Positions 1-8,474 of a DNA stretch of 64,000 nucleotides are shown piece after piece. The translations under genes and the position numbers were made by a program. The stretch's first letter is position 1. Each line of letters starts with the position of its first letter. The notes below the pieces were generated by a model that saw only the letters and a list, made by a program, of their open reading frames with translations, did not search any database and had not been told where the DNA came from. The DNA is from Mycobacterium sp. ST-F2 (lineage in GTDB: Bacteria > Actinomycetota > Actinomycetes > Mycobacteriales > Mycobacteriaceae): NCBI RefSeq assembly GCF_001905655.1, contig NZ_JMHT01000038.1:45702-109701 (forward strand), in the 5' to 3' direction.

Positions 1-576
1 GGTGCCGCACTGGTTTCGGTGTCGTGGGCCATGCAGGGCACGCGTGCCGGATTGGCGACGTTGCTCTACACCTTCACCATCGTGGCGATGTTCACCGTCA
101 GCGGCACCTATCACCGGGTGACCTGGAAGTCGGAGAAGTCGCGCATCTGGATGAAGCGCCTCGATCACTCGATGATCTTCATCTTCATCGCCGGCAGCTA
201 CACGCCGTTCGCGCTGCTCGCGGTGAAGTCCGACGGCTGGCTGCTGTTCTGGATCGTGTGGAGTGGGGCGCTGGCCGGCGTGGCACTGAAGATGCTGTGG
301 CCGACGGCCCCGCGCTGGCTCGGTGTGCCGCTGTACATCCTGTTGGGCTGGGTCGCCGCGTGGTTCATCGGCCCGATCCTGGAAGGCGCGGGCGTGACCG
401 CGGTGGTGCTGCTGATCGTCGGCGGCGCGCTGTACTCGATCGGCGGCGTGCTCTACGCGCTCAAGTGGCCCAACCCGTGGCCGCGGACGTTCGGCCACCA
501 CGAGTTCTTCCACGCCTGCACCGCGGTGGCGGCCATCTGCCACTACATCGCGATGTGGTTCGCGGTCTTCTCCTAG
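1..576 (+). CDS. Haemolysin III family (TrhA/PAQR-like) membrane protein, 5' partial
   Basis: The reading frame is open from the first base, so the N-terminus lies outside the window. The visible 191 residues form a polytopic membrane protein with about six hydrophobic segments. Family landmarks are visible: an SGTYHR segment near the start, LDHSMIFIFIAGSYTPF, and the C-terminal GHHEFFHAC motif whose histidines are thought to bind metal in the PAQR/HlyIII superfamily. Despite the family name most members are not proven haemolysins; some tune membrane energetics or lipid homeostasis. The position matches M. tuberculosis Rv1085c (from memory). It converges with the KSI-like gene and ends just before a perfect hairpin. 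Confident on family, not on function. Confidence 0.9.
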   Translation, partial: GAALVSVSWAMQGTRAGLATLLYTFTIVAMFTVSGTYHRVTWKSEKSRIWMKRLDHSMIFIFIAGSYTPFALLAVKSDGWLLFWIVWSGALAGVALKMLWPTAPRWLGVPLYILLGWVAAWFIGPILEGAGVTAVVLLIVGGALYSIGGVLYALKWPNPWPRTFGHHEFFHACTAVAAICHYIAMWFAVFS

Positions 577-582
577 GGATTC

Positions 583-621
583 GTGCACGATTTTCCGCGG
601 TCGGCGCGGAAAATCGTGCAC
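583..621. terminator. Perfect 16-bp inverted repeat between convergent genes
   Basis: GTGCACGATTTTCCGC at 583-598 is exactly complementary to 606-621, leaving a 7-nt loop. It sits between the stop of the haemolysin-III gene (576) and the stop of the convergent KSI-like gene (628), so it can act as a bidirectional terminator. There is no strong U-tract. The outer GTGCAC core recurs in the hairpin at 34304-34352. Confidence 0.7.
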
Positions 622-627
622 AAATCG

Positions 628-990
628 CTAGAGCTGGGTGACGTTCGCGGGGCCCCAGTACGCCTTCATGGACGTGATCTTGGCCTCGGCGTCGAAGTTC
701 ATGGTGCTGATGATGTCGATGCGCATGGCGCCGTTGACGGTCAGGCTCCAGTAGAACGCCGCCTCGTGGCCGCAGACCCGCAGCGTGTGCAGTTCGTGGG
801 AGTTCTTGGTGCCCGCGATGTTCGAGTAGAAGCCGTGAATGGTCTGACGGCCGACGTGCACCTCACCACCGACCGGGTCCTCGATGGCGGCATCGACTGC
901 GTACAGGTCCGCGATCCCGTCGGCGTCGGCGACGTCGACGAGGTCCAGGTAGCGGTTGACGTTTTCGGTGATCTGCTCGGCGCTGGGCAT
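628..990 (-). CDS. Ketosteroid-isomerase-like SnoaL/NTF2-fold protein
   Basis: A 120-residue protein with the cone-shaped NTF2-like fold. It resembles bacterial delta5-3-ketosteroid isomerases: NRYLDL carries Tyr14 and IEDPVGG carries Asp38, the numbering of the catalytic Tyr14/Asp38 pair in the Comamonas enzyme. The position matching KSI Asp99, the second oxyanion-hole acid, reads as Ser95 in IISTMNFD by my hand alignment, so the chemistry may differ. ATG at 988-990 is chosen because it gives the family length; the longer frame runs into the next gene. It lies 10 nt downstream of the DUF255 gene on the same strand, so the two are probably co-transcribed. It may act on sterol or another small hydrophobic substrate. 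Confidence 0.8.
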   Translation of the reverse strand: MPSAEQITENVNRYLDLVDVADADGIADLYAVDAAIEDPVGGEVHVGRQTIHGFYSNIAGTKNSHELHTLRVCGHEAAFYWSLTVNGAMRIDIISTMNFDAEAKITSMKAYWGPANVTQL

Positions 991-1000
991 GCGCCGCACG

Positions 1001-2977
1001 CTACACGGCCGCGCCGAGGGCGGCAGCCAGATCCCCTGCCGTCGTGACCGGAAGGTCGCAGACCTGGCCGCGGCAGACGTATGCGGCGTCTCGGCCGTCG
1101 ACGAGACCACGCCCGTCGAGCAACGTGGACGACCCTTCCGCACCCCCGACGACGATCGCCCCACCGGGGGCGAATCTGCGAGCGGCACTGAGCAATTCGG
1201 AGTCGGATCCGGTGCAGGCCACAGCGATCTGGATGGGACCGCGGACGGCCGCTTCCGTGACCGCCAACCAGTGCCCGCCGCCGCGCGGCGAACGGGCCAG
1301 GATCGGGGTCGCCGACGCCAGAGTCGCGGCGGCCGCATTGACGTACCGCTCAGGTTCGGCGGCCAGGTGCGCGAAGGTCAGCAACGCCTCGGCAACCAAC
1401 GACGCGCCCGACGGCGTCGCCCCGTCGACGGGGTCGGAGGGCCGCACCAGCAAGGCCTCGGCGTCGTCGGCGGTGTCGAACCAGCGGCCGCCCCGGTCGG
1501 GATCGGTGAAATGTGCCAGTGCGGTGTCGAGCAGGGACTGTGCTGCATCGCGCCAGGACGGTTCGCCGGTCACCTGATGCAGCGTCAACAGGCCCGTCGC
1601 CAGCGCCGCGTAGTCCTCCAGAATGCCGACGCTGTCGCCGACCACGCCGCCGAGGCCGGCCCGCCGCAGCCGGCCGTCGACCAGATGCAGGTCCAGTAAC
1701 CGGCGGGCGCAACCCGTTGCGGCATCGAGGAATTCGGGCTCATCCAGCGCGACGGCCGCCTCGGCGAGCGACGTGATGGCAAACCCGTTCCAGGCGGTCA
1801 CCACCTTGTCGTCGCGCCCTGGCTGCGGCCGCAACGCCCTGGCGGCCATCAACTTCGCGCGGACCTGCTCGAAGCGCGCGGCATCGTCGGGGTCCGCCAG
1901 CAGTTGCAGCACCGAGCTGCCGTGCTCGAACGTCCCGGTGTCGGTGACCTCGAAAAGCGAAGCGGCCCAACGGCCGTCGTCGTCACCCAGAACGGACACC
2001 AACTCCGCGGGCGTCCACACGTAGGTCAGGCCTTCATGCCCGGCAGTGTCGGCATCGAGTGACGAGACGAACATGCCGCCGTCACCGAGGTCGTTGATGA
2101 TGAACCGCGCCGTCTCGTCGGCGATCCTGCGCGCCAACGGGTTTCCGGTCAGCCGGGCCCAGTGCGCGTACACGCGCAACAGCAAAGCGTTGTCGTACAA
2201 CATCTTTTCGAAGTGCGGCACCACCCACGAGGCATCGACGCTGTAGCGGGCGAAGCCACCGGCCAGTTGGTCGTAGATGCCGCCGCGGGCCATCGCGGTG
2301 CAGGTACGTTCCACCGCGTCCAGCGCGGAGCCGGTGCGTTCGTGGTGCCGCAGCAGGGCTTCGAGCAACGCCGACGGCGGGAACTTGGGGGCTCGACCGA
2401 AGCCACCTCTTTCGGCGTCCTCGTCGCGCAGCACCGCGGCGACGGCGTGGTCGCACAGTTCGGGCGACGGCACCGGCCCGCCGGCGGGCAGCCCCGACGA
2501 CATCTTGCGCAGCTCGGCGGCGATCTGGTCAGAGGCCTGCTCGACTTCGTCCCGCCGGTTCTCCCAGGTGTTGGTGACGGCCGAAAGGAGCTGCAGGAAG
2601 CCGTCTTTCGGGTAGTACGTGCCGCAGAAGAAGGGGCGGCCGTCGGGGGTCAGGAAGCACGTCATGGGCCAGCCGCCCTGGCCCGTCATCGCGACGGTGG
2701 CACTCATGTAGATGGCGTCGAGATCGGGACGTTCCTCCCGGTCGACCTTGATGCACACGAAGTTCTCGTTGGTCACCGCAGCCACCTCGTCGTCCTCGAA
2801 CGACTGGTGCGCCATCACGTGACACCAGTGACACGCCGCGTAGCCGATGGACAGCAGGATCGGCACGTCGCGCGCCGCGGCCTCCGCCAGCGCCTCGGGT
2901 GTCCACTGCTGCCAGTGCACGGGATTGTCGGCGTGCTGGCGCAGGTATGGGCTGGTGGCCTGGGCGAGAGTGTTCAT
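1001..2977 (-). CDS. DUF255 thioredoxin-domain protein (YyaL/SPATA20 family)
   Basis: A 658-residue protein. Residues 1-160 are a thioredoxin-like DUF255 domain with the CxxC pair C49-H-W-C52 in the signature GYAACHWCHVM, followed by FVCIKVDREERPDLD and GGWPMTCFLTP. The remainder is an alpha/alpha-barrel resembling N-acylglucosamine 2-epimerase, with PHFEKMLYDNALLL and WNGF motifs. This is the full usual family length (about 650-700). The biochemical role is not established for bacterial members; redox or sugar-related activity has been proposed. It is the positional counterpart of M. tuberculosis Rv1084 (from memory). The KSI-like gene follows 10 nt downstream. Confidence 0.92.
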   Translation of the reverse strand: MNTLAQATSPYLRQHADNPVHWQQWTPEALAEAAARDVPILLSIGYAACHWCHVMAHQSFEDDEVAAVTNENFVCIKVDREERPDLDAIYMSATVAMTGQGGWPMTCFLTPDGRPFFCGTYYPKDGFLQLLSAVTNTWENRRDEVEQASDQIAAELRKMSSGLPAGGPVPSPELCDHAVAAVLRDEDAERGGFGRAPKFPPSALLEALLRHHERTGSALDAVERTCTAMARGGIYDQLAGGFARYSVDASWVVPHFEKMLYDNALLLRVYAHWARLTGNPLARRIADETARFIINDLGDGGMFVSSLDADTAGHEGLTYVWTPAELVSVLGDDDGRWAASLFEVTDTGTFEHGSSVLQLLADPDDAARFEQVRAKLMAARALRPQPGRDDKVVTAWNGFAITSLAEAAVALDEPEFLDAATGCARRLLDLHLVDGRLRRAGLGGVVGDSVGILEDYAALATGLLTLHQVTGEPSWRDAAQSLLDTALAHFTDPDRGGRWFDTADDAEALLVRPSDPVDGATPSGASLVAEALLTFAHLAAEPERYVNAAAATLASATPILARSPRGGGHWLAVTEAAVRGPIQIAVACTGSDSELLSAARRFAPGGAIVVGGAEGSSTLLDGRGLVDGRDAAYVCRGQVCDLPVTTAGDLAAALGAAV

Positions 2978-3052
2978 CGGGCGCCGATCAAGCGGTGAGG
3001 TACGAGCCGCGATGAGTAGCCCGGTGCATCAGACGTTGCCATGCATGGAGTC

Positions 3053-3343
3053 TTACCCGGCTTCTGGCTTTGTAGTGCCGTCAGGCCCAGTGTCGCCCGC
3101 CGGCGCATCGTGCGTCACCCCGCCGACAGTGCCGTCGTCGACCGCCTGGTCCGGTTCGGGATGTGCCGGATCGAAGGACTCGGGCAGCCTGCGCAGGTGC
3201 CGGTTCATGGACCAGATCAGTCCGATCACGGCGATGAGCAGGATCAACGTGATCACCAACCCGGCCGGGCTGGCCTTGCCGAAGTCAGGGCCCGTCTGGC
3301 GCGGCCCCTCGGCCAGCAGGATGGTCAGCGGTACAGCAATCAC
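3053..3343 (-). CDS. Small single-pass membrane protein downstream of mca
   Basis: A 96-residue protein with a hydrophobic stretch around residues 20-45 (LVITLILLIAVIGLIW) and an acidic, Pro/Gly-rich C-terminal tail. I chose the GTG at 3341-3343 because it overlaps the mca stop in a GTGA arrangement, typical of translational coupling; a longer frame to 3442 would run inside mca. It is the positional counterpart of M. tuberculosis Rv1083, also next to mca (from memory). Function is unknown; tight coupling suggests it may anchor or assist mycothiol-conjugate processing at the membrane, which is inference only. Confidence 0.75.
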   Translation of the reverse strand: MIAVPLTILLAEGPRQTGPDFGKASPAGLVITLILLIAVIGLIWSMNRHLRRLPESFDPAHPEPDQAVDDGTVGGVTHDAPAGDTGPDGTTKPEAG

Positions 3344-4206
3344 AGCGGAACTCCCGTGAACAGATCGGTCTCGGGCAACGTCACCGGAACCCTGGATCGG
3401 GCCAATTCGTACTCCTCGGTGGGCCACAGCCGCTGCTGCCATTCGATGGGCGCGCGGAAGAAGTCGCCGTTCGGGTCGATCTGGGTGGCGTGGGCGAGCA
3501 GGGCCTGGTCACGCTGCTCGAAGAAGTCGGCGCATTCGACGCGCGTGGTCACCCGGTTGGCGAACGGATCGTGCTCGGGGTCCCAGTGCTGGAGCCACTT
3601 CTCGAACGGCCCGACTTCCCCATGTTTGGCGAACTCGTCCTGCAACAGCTGCATGCGCCGGCGCAGGAAGCCGTGACCGTAGTACAGCTTCGAGATGCTC
3701 CAGGGCTCTCCCTCGTCGGGGAACTGGACGTGGTCGGCGGCGGCTTCGTAAGCGGCCATCGACACCTGGTGGCAGCGGATGTGGTCGGGGTGCGGGTAGC
3801 CGCCGTTCTCGTCGTAGGTCGTCATCACGTGCGGCCGGAACTCGCGGATGACCCGCACGAGCCGGCGGACGGGCTCTTCGATCGGCACCACCGCGAAGCA
3901 ACCGTCGGGCAGCGGCGGCAGCGGATCGCCCTCGGGCAGCCCGGAGTCGATGAACCCCAGCCAGTGGTGCTCGACACCCAGAATCTCGGCGGCCTTCGCC
4001 ATCTCGTCACGGCGGACCTCGTGGATGCGGCCGTGCACCTCGGGAATGTCCATCGCCGGGTTGAGGATGTCACCGCGCTCACCGCCGGTCAGGGTCACGA
4101 CCATGACCCGGGCGCCGTTGGCCGCGTACATGGCCGTCGTGGCCGCACCCTTGCTCGACTCGTCGTCGGGGTGCGCGTGCACCGCCATCAACCGCAGTTC
4201 GCTCAC
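3340..4206 (-). CDS. mca: Mycothiol S-conjugate amidase
   Basis: A 288-residue LmbE/PIG-L family zinc hydrolase. It cleaves the amide bond of mycothiol S-conjugates, releasing a mercapturic acid for export and GlcN-inositol for recycling, so it detoxifies electrophiles and antibiotics. Zinc-binding landmarks are AHPDDE at residues 11-16 and GGYPHPDHIRCH in the middle. The sequence matches the M. tuberculosis Mca pattern closely (GGERGDILNPAMD, FRPHVMTTYDENGGYPHPDH). GTG at 4204-4206 is chosen because it gives the family length of 288; the longer frame from 4266 adds residues not seen in Mca. The gene diverges from the DUF4307 gene. Confidence 0.96.
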   Translation of the reverse strand: MSELRLMAVHAHPDDESSKGAATTAMYAANGARVMVVTLTGGERGDILNPAMDIPEVHGRIHEVRRDEMAKAAEILGVEHHWLGFIDSGLPEGDPLPPLPDGCFAVVPIEEPVRRLVRVIREFRPHVMTTYDENGGYPHPDHIRCHQVSMAAYEAAADHVQFPDEGEPWSISKLYYGHGFLRRRMQLLQDEFAKHGEVGPFEKWLQHWDPEHDPFANRVTTRVECADFFEQRDQALLAHATQIDPNGDFFRAPIEWQQRLWPTEEYELARSRVPVTLPETDLFTGVPL

Positions 4207-4273
4207 GTGTGCCTTACCTACTGTCTCTACTCGGTGGGACAACTCGATGCAGTCCAACCATGTCACTGGGTCC

Positions 4274-4279
4274 TATAGT
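4274..4279 (+). promoter_or_regulatory. Candidate -10 box upstream of DUF4307 gene
   Basis: TATAGT fits the mycobacterial TANNNT -10 consensus and lies about 48 nt upstream of the ATG at 4327, inside the mca/DUF4307 divergent region. No convincing -35 is visible. Confidence 0.4.
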
Positions 4280-4326
4280 TCCAGTCCAAGCAATCCGAAC
4301 CGACCGACGGGGCACCCAAACCAGCC

Positions 4327-4749
4327 ATGATCGAGCGTCCGACCGCCCGCTACGGGCAGCAACGCCTGTCCCGGCTGACCCGTCGCCGGCTGGCCATCGG
4401 CCTCACTCTGCTCATCGTCGTCGCAGGTGTAGCGCTTGCCTTCGTCGGTTTCCAGCGGCTCGGGACCTCCCCGGTCAAGGGTGAACTGAGCACCTACACA
4501 CTGGTGGACAACGAGACGGTGGCGGTGACCATCTCCGTCACGCGCGAGGACCCGGCCCAACCCGCGGTGTGCATCGTGCGGGCCCGGGCCCTCGACGGCA
4601 GCGAAACCGGGCGCCGCGAAATTCTGGTCGCCCCGGCAGCGGCCAAGACCGTCCAGGTGACCGCCGTCGTGAAATCCACAAAACCGCCGGTCGTGGGCGA
4701 TGTGTACGGTTGCGGCACCGACGTTCCGTCGTACCTCGTCGCGCCCTGA
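4327..4749 (+). CDS. DUF4307 membrane protein
   Basis: A 140-residue protein with a basic N-terminus (RLSRLTRRRL), one transmembrane helix around residues 22-42 (IGLTLLIVVAGVALAFVGF), and an extracytoplasmic beta-rich domain of about 95 residues with two cysteines (CIVRARALDG, VYGCGTDVP) that could form a disulfide. This matches the actinobacterial DUF4307 family and the position of M. tuberculosis Rv1081c (from memory). The external domain has a DUF-type fibronectin-like look. The gene is divergent from mca and precedes greA by about 250 nt. Function unknown. Confidence 0.85.
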   Translation: MIERPTARYGQQRLSRLTRRRLAIGLTLLIVVAGVALAFVGFQRLGTSPVKGELSTYTLVDNETVAVTISVTREDPAQPAVCIVRARALDGSETGRREILVAPAAAKTVQVTAVVKSTKPPVVGDVYGCGTDVPSYLVAP

Positions 4750-5000
4750 TCCATGGCCTGCCGGCCAACCATCCGGCGAACTCCGAACTGCGAAACCATG
4801 ACCGTTTGGAGACGCCCAAGTGGTACGCTTGCTCAGTACACGGTTCCGACTGGGGCCGTGTATTGCTGCATTAGCGGGCACTTTCTGGGGGACCTAGACC
4901 TGCTCTCGCGATCGCAGCACCGCCGGCCCCGGTAACGGGGCAACCCGGACACGACGCCCGGGCATACACGCACGCTTACAACGACAGGAGAGCAGCAGAC
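4750..5000 (+). other. greA upstream region
   Basis: About 250 nt without a gene. It ends in a Shine-Dalgarno-like AGGAGAG 8-12 nt before the greA ATG. TACGCT near 4826 is a possible -10, but I cannot choose a start site with confidence. A small inverted repeat around CCGGCCCCGGTAACGGGG (4923-4940) may structure the leader. Confidence 0.4.
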
Positions 5001-5495
5001 ATGACCGATACCCAGGTCACCTGGCTCACCGAAGAAGCATTCGAGCGCCTGAAGGCTGAGCTCGATCAGCTGATCGCGAACCGCCCGGTCATCGCTGCCG
5101 AGATCAACGACCGCCGCGAAGAGGGCGACCTCCGCGAGAACGGCGGCTACCACGCGGCCCGCGAAGAGCAGGGCCAGCAGGAAGCCCGCATCCGCCAGCT
5201 GCAGGAACTGCTGAACAACGCCAAGGTCGGCGAGGCACCGAAGAAGTCCGGCGTCGCGCTGCCCGGTTCCGTGGTGACCGTCTACTACGACGGCGACCAG
5301 AACGACACCGAGACGTTCCTCATCGCCACCCGCCAGGAAGGCGTCACCGACGGCAAGCTCGAGGTGTACTCCCCCAACTCGCCGCTCGGCCACGCGCTGA
5401 TCGACGCGAAGGTCGGCGAGGAGCGCAGCTACACGGTGCCGAGCGGCGCCACCGTCAAGGTGACGCTGGTCAAGGCTGAGCCCTACCACGCCTAG
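5001..5495 (+). CDS. greA: Transcription elongation factor GreA
   Basis: A 164-residue Gre factor. It enters the RNA polymerase secondary channel and stimulates cleavage of backtracked RNA. The N-terminal coiled coil (residues 8-80) carries the acidic tip around INDRREEGDLRENGGYHAAREEQ, with the conserved DLRENG motif. The C-terminal FKBP-like domain ends with the family signature SPLGHALIDAKVGEERSYTVPSG. The start is supported by an AGGAGAG ribosome site. The position matches M. tuberculosis Rv1080c (from memory). A weak hairpin followed by TTTT lies just downstream. Confidence 0.97.
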   Translation: MTDTQVTWLTEEAFERLKAELDQLIANRPVIAAEINDRREEGDLRENGGYHAAREEQGQQEARIRQLQELLNNAKVGEAPKKSGVALPGSVVTVYYDGDQNDTETFLIATRQEGVTDGKLEVYSPNSPLGHALIDAKVGEERSYTVPSGATVKVTLVKAEPYHA

Positions 5496-5501
5496 CCCTT
5501 C

Positions 5502-5527
5502 GGCGGCTGAAGCCGTCGGCTGACTTT
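5502..5527 (+). terminator. Candidate greA terminator
   Basis: An imperfect CGGCGGC-TGAA-GCCGTCG stem (one mismatch) is followed by CTGACTTTT, 10-30 nt after the greA stop. It abuts the next start codon (5530), so read-through into the GPP34 gene is possible. Confidence 0.45.
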
Positions 5528-5529
5528 TC

Positions 5530-6192
5530 ATGGCTCAGATCGCCGAGGACCTGTATCTGCTTCTCCTGGACAATTCGTCCGCACAGCCAGGTCTTGATCA
5601 ACCACGTCGGCACCGGGTGTTGTCCGGTGCCGTCCTGCTGGACCTGGCGTTGGCGTGCCGTATTCGGCCCGCCTCGCCAGGTGACAGCGCTCCCGACGGC
5701 CACCTGGTCGCCCTCTCCGGCGACGACGCCGTCGACCCGGTGTCGGCACCGGCACTGGAACTGCTTCGCAAGCGGCCGCGGCGGCCCGCCGCCGTGCTCT
5801 CGAAGCTACACAAACGCACCGAGGGCAGCCTCATCGACCAGCTGGAGCGAGCCGGGCAGCTGCGTCGGCAACCGTTGGGCGGCAACAGATTCCGCCCGCA
5901 GTACGCGTTGCCGCTGACGGACCGGGCGCGCGTCGGCCGGGCCCGTGCGGAGCTGCTGTCGGCATTGTTCGACCGCAGGCCGCCCTCGCCGACGACCGCG
6001 GCCATCGTGACGCTGCTGCACACCGTCGACGGGTTGGGTTCGCTGATGAGCCTCAACGACCGCGGCTGGCGCTGGGTGCACGCGCGCGCCGGCGACATCG
6101 CCAGCGGCCACTGGGTCAACGAATACGAGACCGGCGTGGCCGAGGTGAACCTCGCCGTCACGGCCGCCGCGGTGCGGGCTGCCCTGGTTTAA
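5530..6192 (+). CDS. GPP34 (GOLPH3-like) family phosphoprotein
   Basis: A 220-residue protein of the GPP34 family, the bacterial relatives of Golgi phosphoprotein 3, which binds PI4P in eukaryotes. Family features: an N-terminal AEDLYLLLLD strand/helix, HRVLSGAVLLDLALA, a basic loop (LLRKRPRRPAAVLSKL, KRTEGSLIDQLERAGQLR) expected to face membranes, and TDRARVGRARAELLSALFD. The actinobacterial role is undefined; a peripheral membrane or lipid-binding role is the best guess. No clear ribosome site precedes the ATG. The stop shares the TTAA palindrome at 6189-6192 with the convergent metB stop. Confidence 0.85.
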   Translation: MAQIAEDLYLLLLDNSSAQPGLDQPRRHRVLSGAVLLDLALACRIRPASPGDSAPDGHLVALSGDDAVDPVSAPALELLRKRPRRPAAVLSKLHKRTEGSLIDQLERAGQLRRQPLGGNRFRPQYALPLTDRARVGRARAELLSALFDRRPPSPTTAAIVTLLHTVDGLGSLMSLNDRGWRWVHARAGDIASGHWVNEYETGVAEVNLAVTAAAVRAALV

Positions 6193-7361
6193 CCCAGCGC
6201 CTGCTCCAGGTCACCGATCAGGTCGGCGATGTCTTCGATGCCGACCGACAGCCGGACCAGGTCATTCGGCACCTCGAGCTGAGACCCCGCGGTCGACGCG
6301 TGCGTCATGGCGCCCGGGTGCTCGATCAGCGACTCCACCCCGCCCAGAGACTCGGCGAGGATGAAAATCTCTGTGCGCGAGCACAATTCGCGTGCGGCCT
6401 GCTCACCGCCGCGCAACCGCACCGACACCATGCCGCCGAAGCCGCTCATCTGCTTGGCGGCCACCTCGTAGCCCGGATGGCTCGACAGTCCCGGGTACAG
6501 CACCGTCGCGACGGCCTTGTGGTCGTTGAGGAATTCGGCGACACGCAAAGCGTTTTCGCAGTGCCGCTGCATCCGCAGCGGCAGCGTCTTGAGGCCGCGG
6601 TAGGTCAGGTAGGCGTCGAACGGCCCCGGCACCGCACCGGCGCCGTTCTGCAGGAACGCGAATTTCGCGTCCAGCTCTTCGTCATTGGTCACCAACGCAC
6701 CGCCGACGACGTCCGAGTGCCCGCCGATGTACTTGGTGGTCGAATGCAGCACGATGTCCGCCCCGAACGAGAGCGGCTGCTGCAGCGCCGGTGAGGCAAA
6801 GGTGTTGTCCACCAACACCTTCACGCCCGACGTTGCGGCGATCTGCACGATGCCCGCGATGTCGGCGATGGAGAGCAACGGGTTGGTCGGCGTCTCCACC
6901 CAGACCAGCCGGGTCTTCGACGTGATGGCCGCGCGTACCTCGTCGAGGTTCGACAGCTGGGCCGGCGTGTGCGTGATGCCCCACTGGGTGAAGACCTTGT
7001 CGATCAGCCGGAACGTACCGCCGTAGGCGTCGTCGGGGATGACGATGTGATCGCCCGGACGCAGCACCGCGCGCAGCGCACAGTCGGTGGCAGCCATGCC
7101 GGAACTGAATGCGCGGCCGTAGTTTCCACCCTCGACCGCGGCCAGTGCCGTCTCCAGCGCCGCCCGGGTCGGGTTGCCGGTGCGGGCGTACTCGAACCCG
7201 CCGCGCAGCCCGCCGACGCCGTCCTGCGCGAACGTCGAACTGGCGTAGATCGGGGTGTTGACGGCACCGGTCTGTGGGTCCGGCCGGAACCCGGCATGAA
7301 TGGCCCGGGTCGCGGGTCCGTAGGCGCGGTAGTTGTCTGCCTGGCTGCGCTGCTCACTCAC
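6189..7361 (-). CDS. metB: Cystathionine gamma-synthase
   Basis: A 390-residue PLP enzyme of the Cys/Met metabolism family. It condenses O-succinyl- or O-acetyl-homoserine with cysteine to give cystathionine in the methionine branch. Visible motifs: YARTGNPTRAALE, the PLP-stacking region FSSGMAATDCAL, VETPTNPLL, DNTFASP, and the Schiff-base lysine K210 in HSTTKYIGGHSDV. The C-terminus has the usual SLGGVESLIEHPGAMTHAS and RLSVGIED. Length is standard. It follows the TM2-protein gene by 10 nt, so it is probably in one operon with the two upstream membrane-protein genes, and it lies in the same neighbourhood as cbs, giving both transsulfuration directions locally. Confidence 0.94.
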   Translation of the reverse strand: MSEQRSQADNYRAYGPATRAIHAGFRPDPQTGAVNTPIYASSTFAQDGVGGLRGGFEYARTGNPTRAALETALAAVEGGNYGRAFSSGMAATDCALRAVLRPGDHIVIPDDAYGGTFRLIDKVFTQWGITHTPAQLSNLDEVRAAITSKTRLVWVETPTNPLLSIADIAGIVQIAATSGVKVLVDNTFASPALQQPLSFGADIVLHSTTKYIGGHSDVVGGALVTNDEELDAKFAFLQNGAGAVPGPFDAYLTYRGLKTLPLRMQRHCENALRVAEFLNDHKAVATVLYPGLSSHPGYEVAAKQMSGFGGMVSVRLRGGEQAARELCSRTEIFILAESLGGVESLIEHPGAMTHASTAGSQLEVPNDLVRLSVGIEDIADLIGDLEQALG

Positions 7362-7371
7362 AGGCGCCAGC

Positions 7372-7848
7372 CTAGTCGCGCAGCTTGCGCCCCTGGGTGT
7401 CGGGAACGTTCCCCATCAGGATCATGATGCCGTCGATCAGCGGCCAGATGGCACCGATACCGCAGGTGACGACCGAGACGACGAGCTGGAGCACACCGAT
7501 GGTCGTGTAGCCGAGATAAAATCGCCCGACGCCGAAGCCGCCCAACAGGATCTGCAGCAGGCCGGCCGTCACCTTGGACTTGTCCGACAACGGCAACCCC
7601 GTCAGGGGGTCACGGCCGTACGGCGCGGACGGGTCGACAGCGTATTGCGGCGCATAGCCGTAGCCCGGCTGCGGCGGATAGCCCGGTGGCGGGTATCCGG
7701 GCGGCGGGTAGCCGGGCTGCTGGAACCCGGGCTGCTGCGGGTATCCCGGGTATTCGGGCTGACCGAACTGCGGCTGGCCCGGCTGCTGCTGGCCGGAACT
7801 GTCGCCGGGTTCGTATGCATTCGACGTCGGCTCGTATGGATTCGACAT
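7372..7848 (-). CDS. TM2-domain membrane protein with Pro/Gln/Tyr-rich N-terminus
   Basis: 158 residues. Residues 1-75 are a low-complexity Pro/Gly/Gln/Tyr tract (repeats of PGYPPPGYPPPGY). Residues 90-150 are a TM2 domain: KSKVTAGLLQILLGGFGVGRFYLGY, then a second helix LQLVVSVVTCGIGAIWPLIDGIMIL, with the GxGRFYLG turn typical of TM2 proteins. The gene lies between a DUF4190 gene (15 nt upstream) and metB (10 nt downstream), so it is likely co-transcribed with both. Function unknown. The N-terminal tract resembles those of mycobacterial envelope and septal proteins. Confidence 0.88.
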   Translation of the reverse strand: MSNPYEPTSNAYEPGDSSGQQQPGQPQFGQPEYPGYPQQPGFQQPGYPPPGYPPPGYPPQPGYGYAPQYAVDPSAPYGRDPLTGLPLSDKSKVTAGLLQILLGGFGVGRFYLGYTTIGVLQLVVSVVTCGIGAIWPLIDGIMILMGNVPDTQGRKLRD

Positions 7849-7863
7849 TGTTTGACTCCCCGA

Positions 7864-8385
7864 TCAGTAGCTGTTGCCGCTGCCCACGATGACCGCGATC
7901 AGGCCGAAGTAGAACAGGGCGATGAGCCCGAAGATCGCCAGACCGATGTAGCCGACGATCAAACCGGCGAGGGCCATGCCCTCACCCTCCTCACCGCTCT
8001 GCTTGATCTGTGACTTGGCGAGGTGTCCGAAGATCACGCCGAGAATCGAGGTGCCGGCGCAGGTCACCAGGCCCAGTAGCGAGCAGACCAACGACGCAAT
8101 GGCCAGCCCGTTGGTCTTCGGCACGGGCGCGTAACCCATCGGCATCATGCCGGGCATGGGTGGCATGCCCGGATAGCCCTGGGCCACAGGAGGATACGGC
8201 GCGACCGGCGGCGGGTAACCCGGGGCCGGGTACCCGGTAGCCGGCGGCGGGGGCGGCGGAAATGCCTCGGGCGCAGGCGTCGACGGGTAGAGCTCCGCGC
8301 CATAGGCCGGCAGCGGCGGCATGCCGTACGCCGGCGTCGACGCCTCCTGCGCTCCCGCGCCCTGGTTCTGGTCGTGCTCAGTCAT
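7864..8385 (-). CDS. DUF4190 membrane protein with Pro-rich N-terminus
   Basis: 173 residues. The N-terminal 90 residues are rich in Pro, Gly, Tyr and Met (for example FPPPPPPATGYPAPGYPPP). Then comes a DUF4190 domain: KTNGLAIASLVCSLLGLVTCAGTSILGVIFGHLAKSQI, followed by a second hydrophobic pair (LAGLIVGYIGLAIFGLIALFYFGLIAVIV). It is first in the probable operon with the TM2 gene and metB, and divergent from the acyl-CoA dehydrogenase gene at 8475. Function unknown. Confidence 0.87.
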   Translation of the reverse strand: MTEHDQNQGAGAQEASTPAYGMPPLPAYGAELYPSTPAPEAFPPPPPPATGYPAPGYPPPVAPYPPVAQGYPGMPPMPGMMPMGYAPVPKTNGLAIASLVCSLLGLVTCAGTSILGVIFGHLAKSQIKQSGEEGEGMALAGLIVGYIGLAIFGLIALFYFGLIAVIVGSGNSY

Positions 8386-8474
8386 CGTCCACCCCGTCTA
8401 TCCGAGCTCTGAGCGACCAGCGTAGCCGGGGCCCGCCCTCGCGTTTCGCCGAACTCCCGGTGTAGAACTGCACC

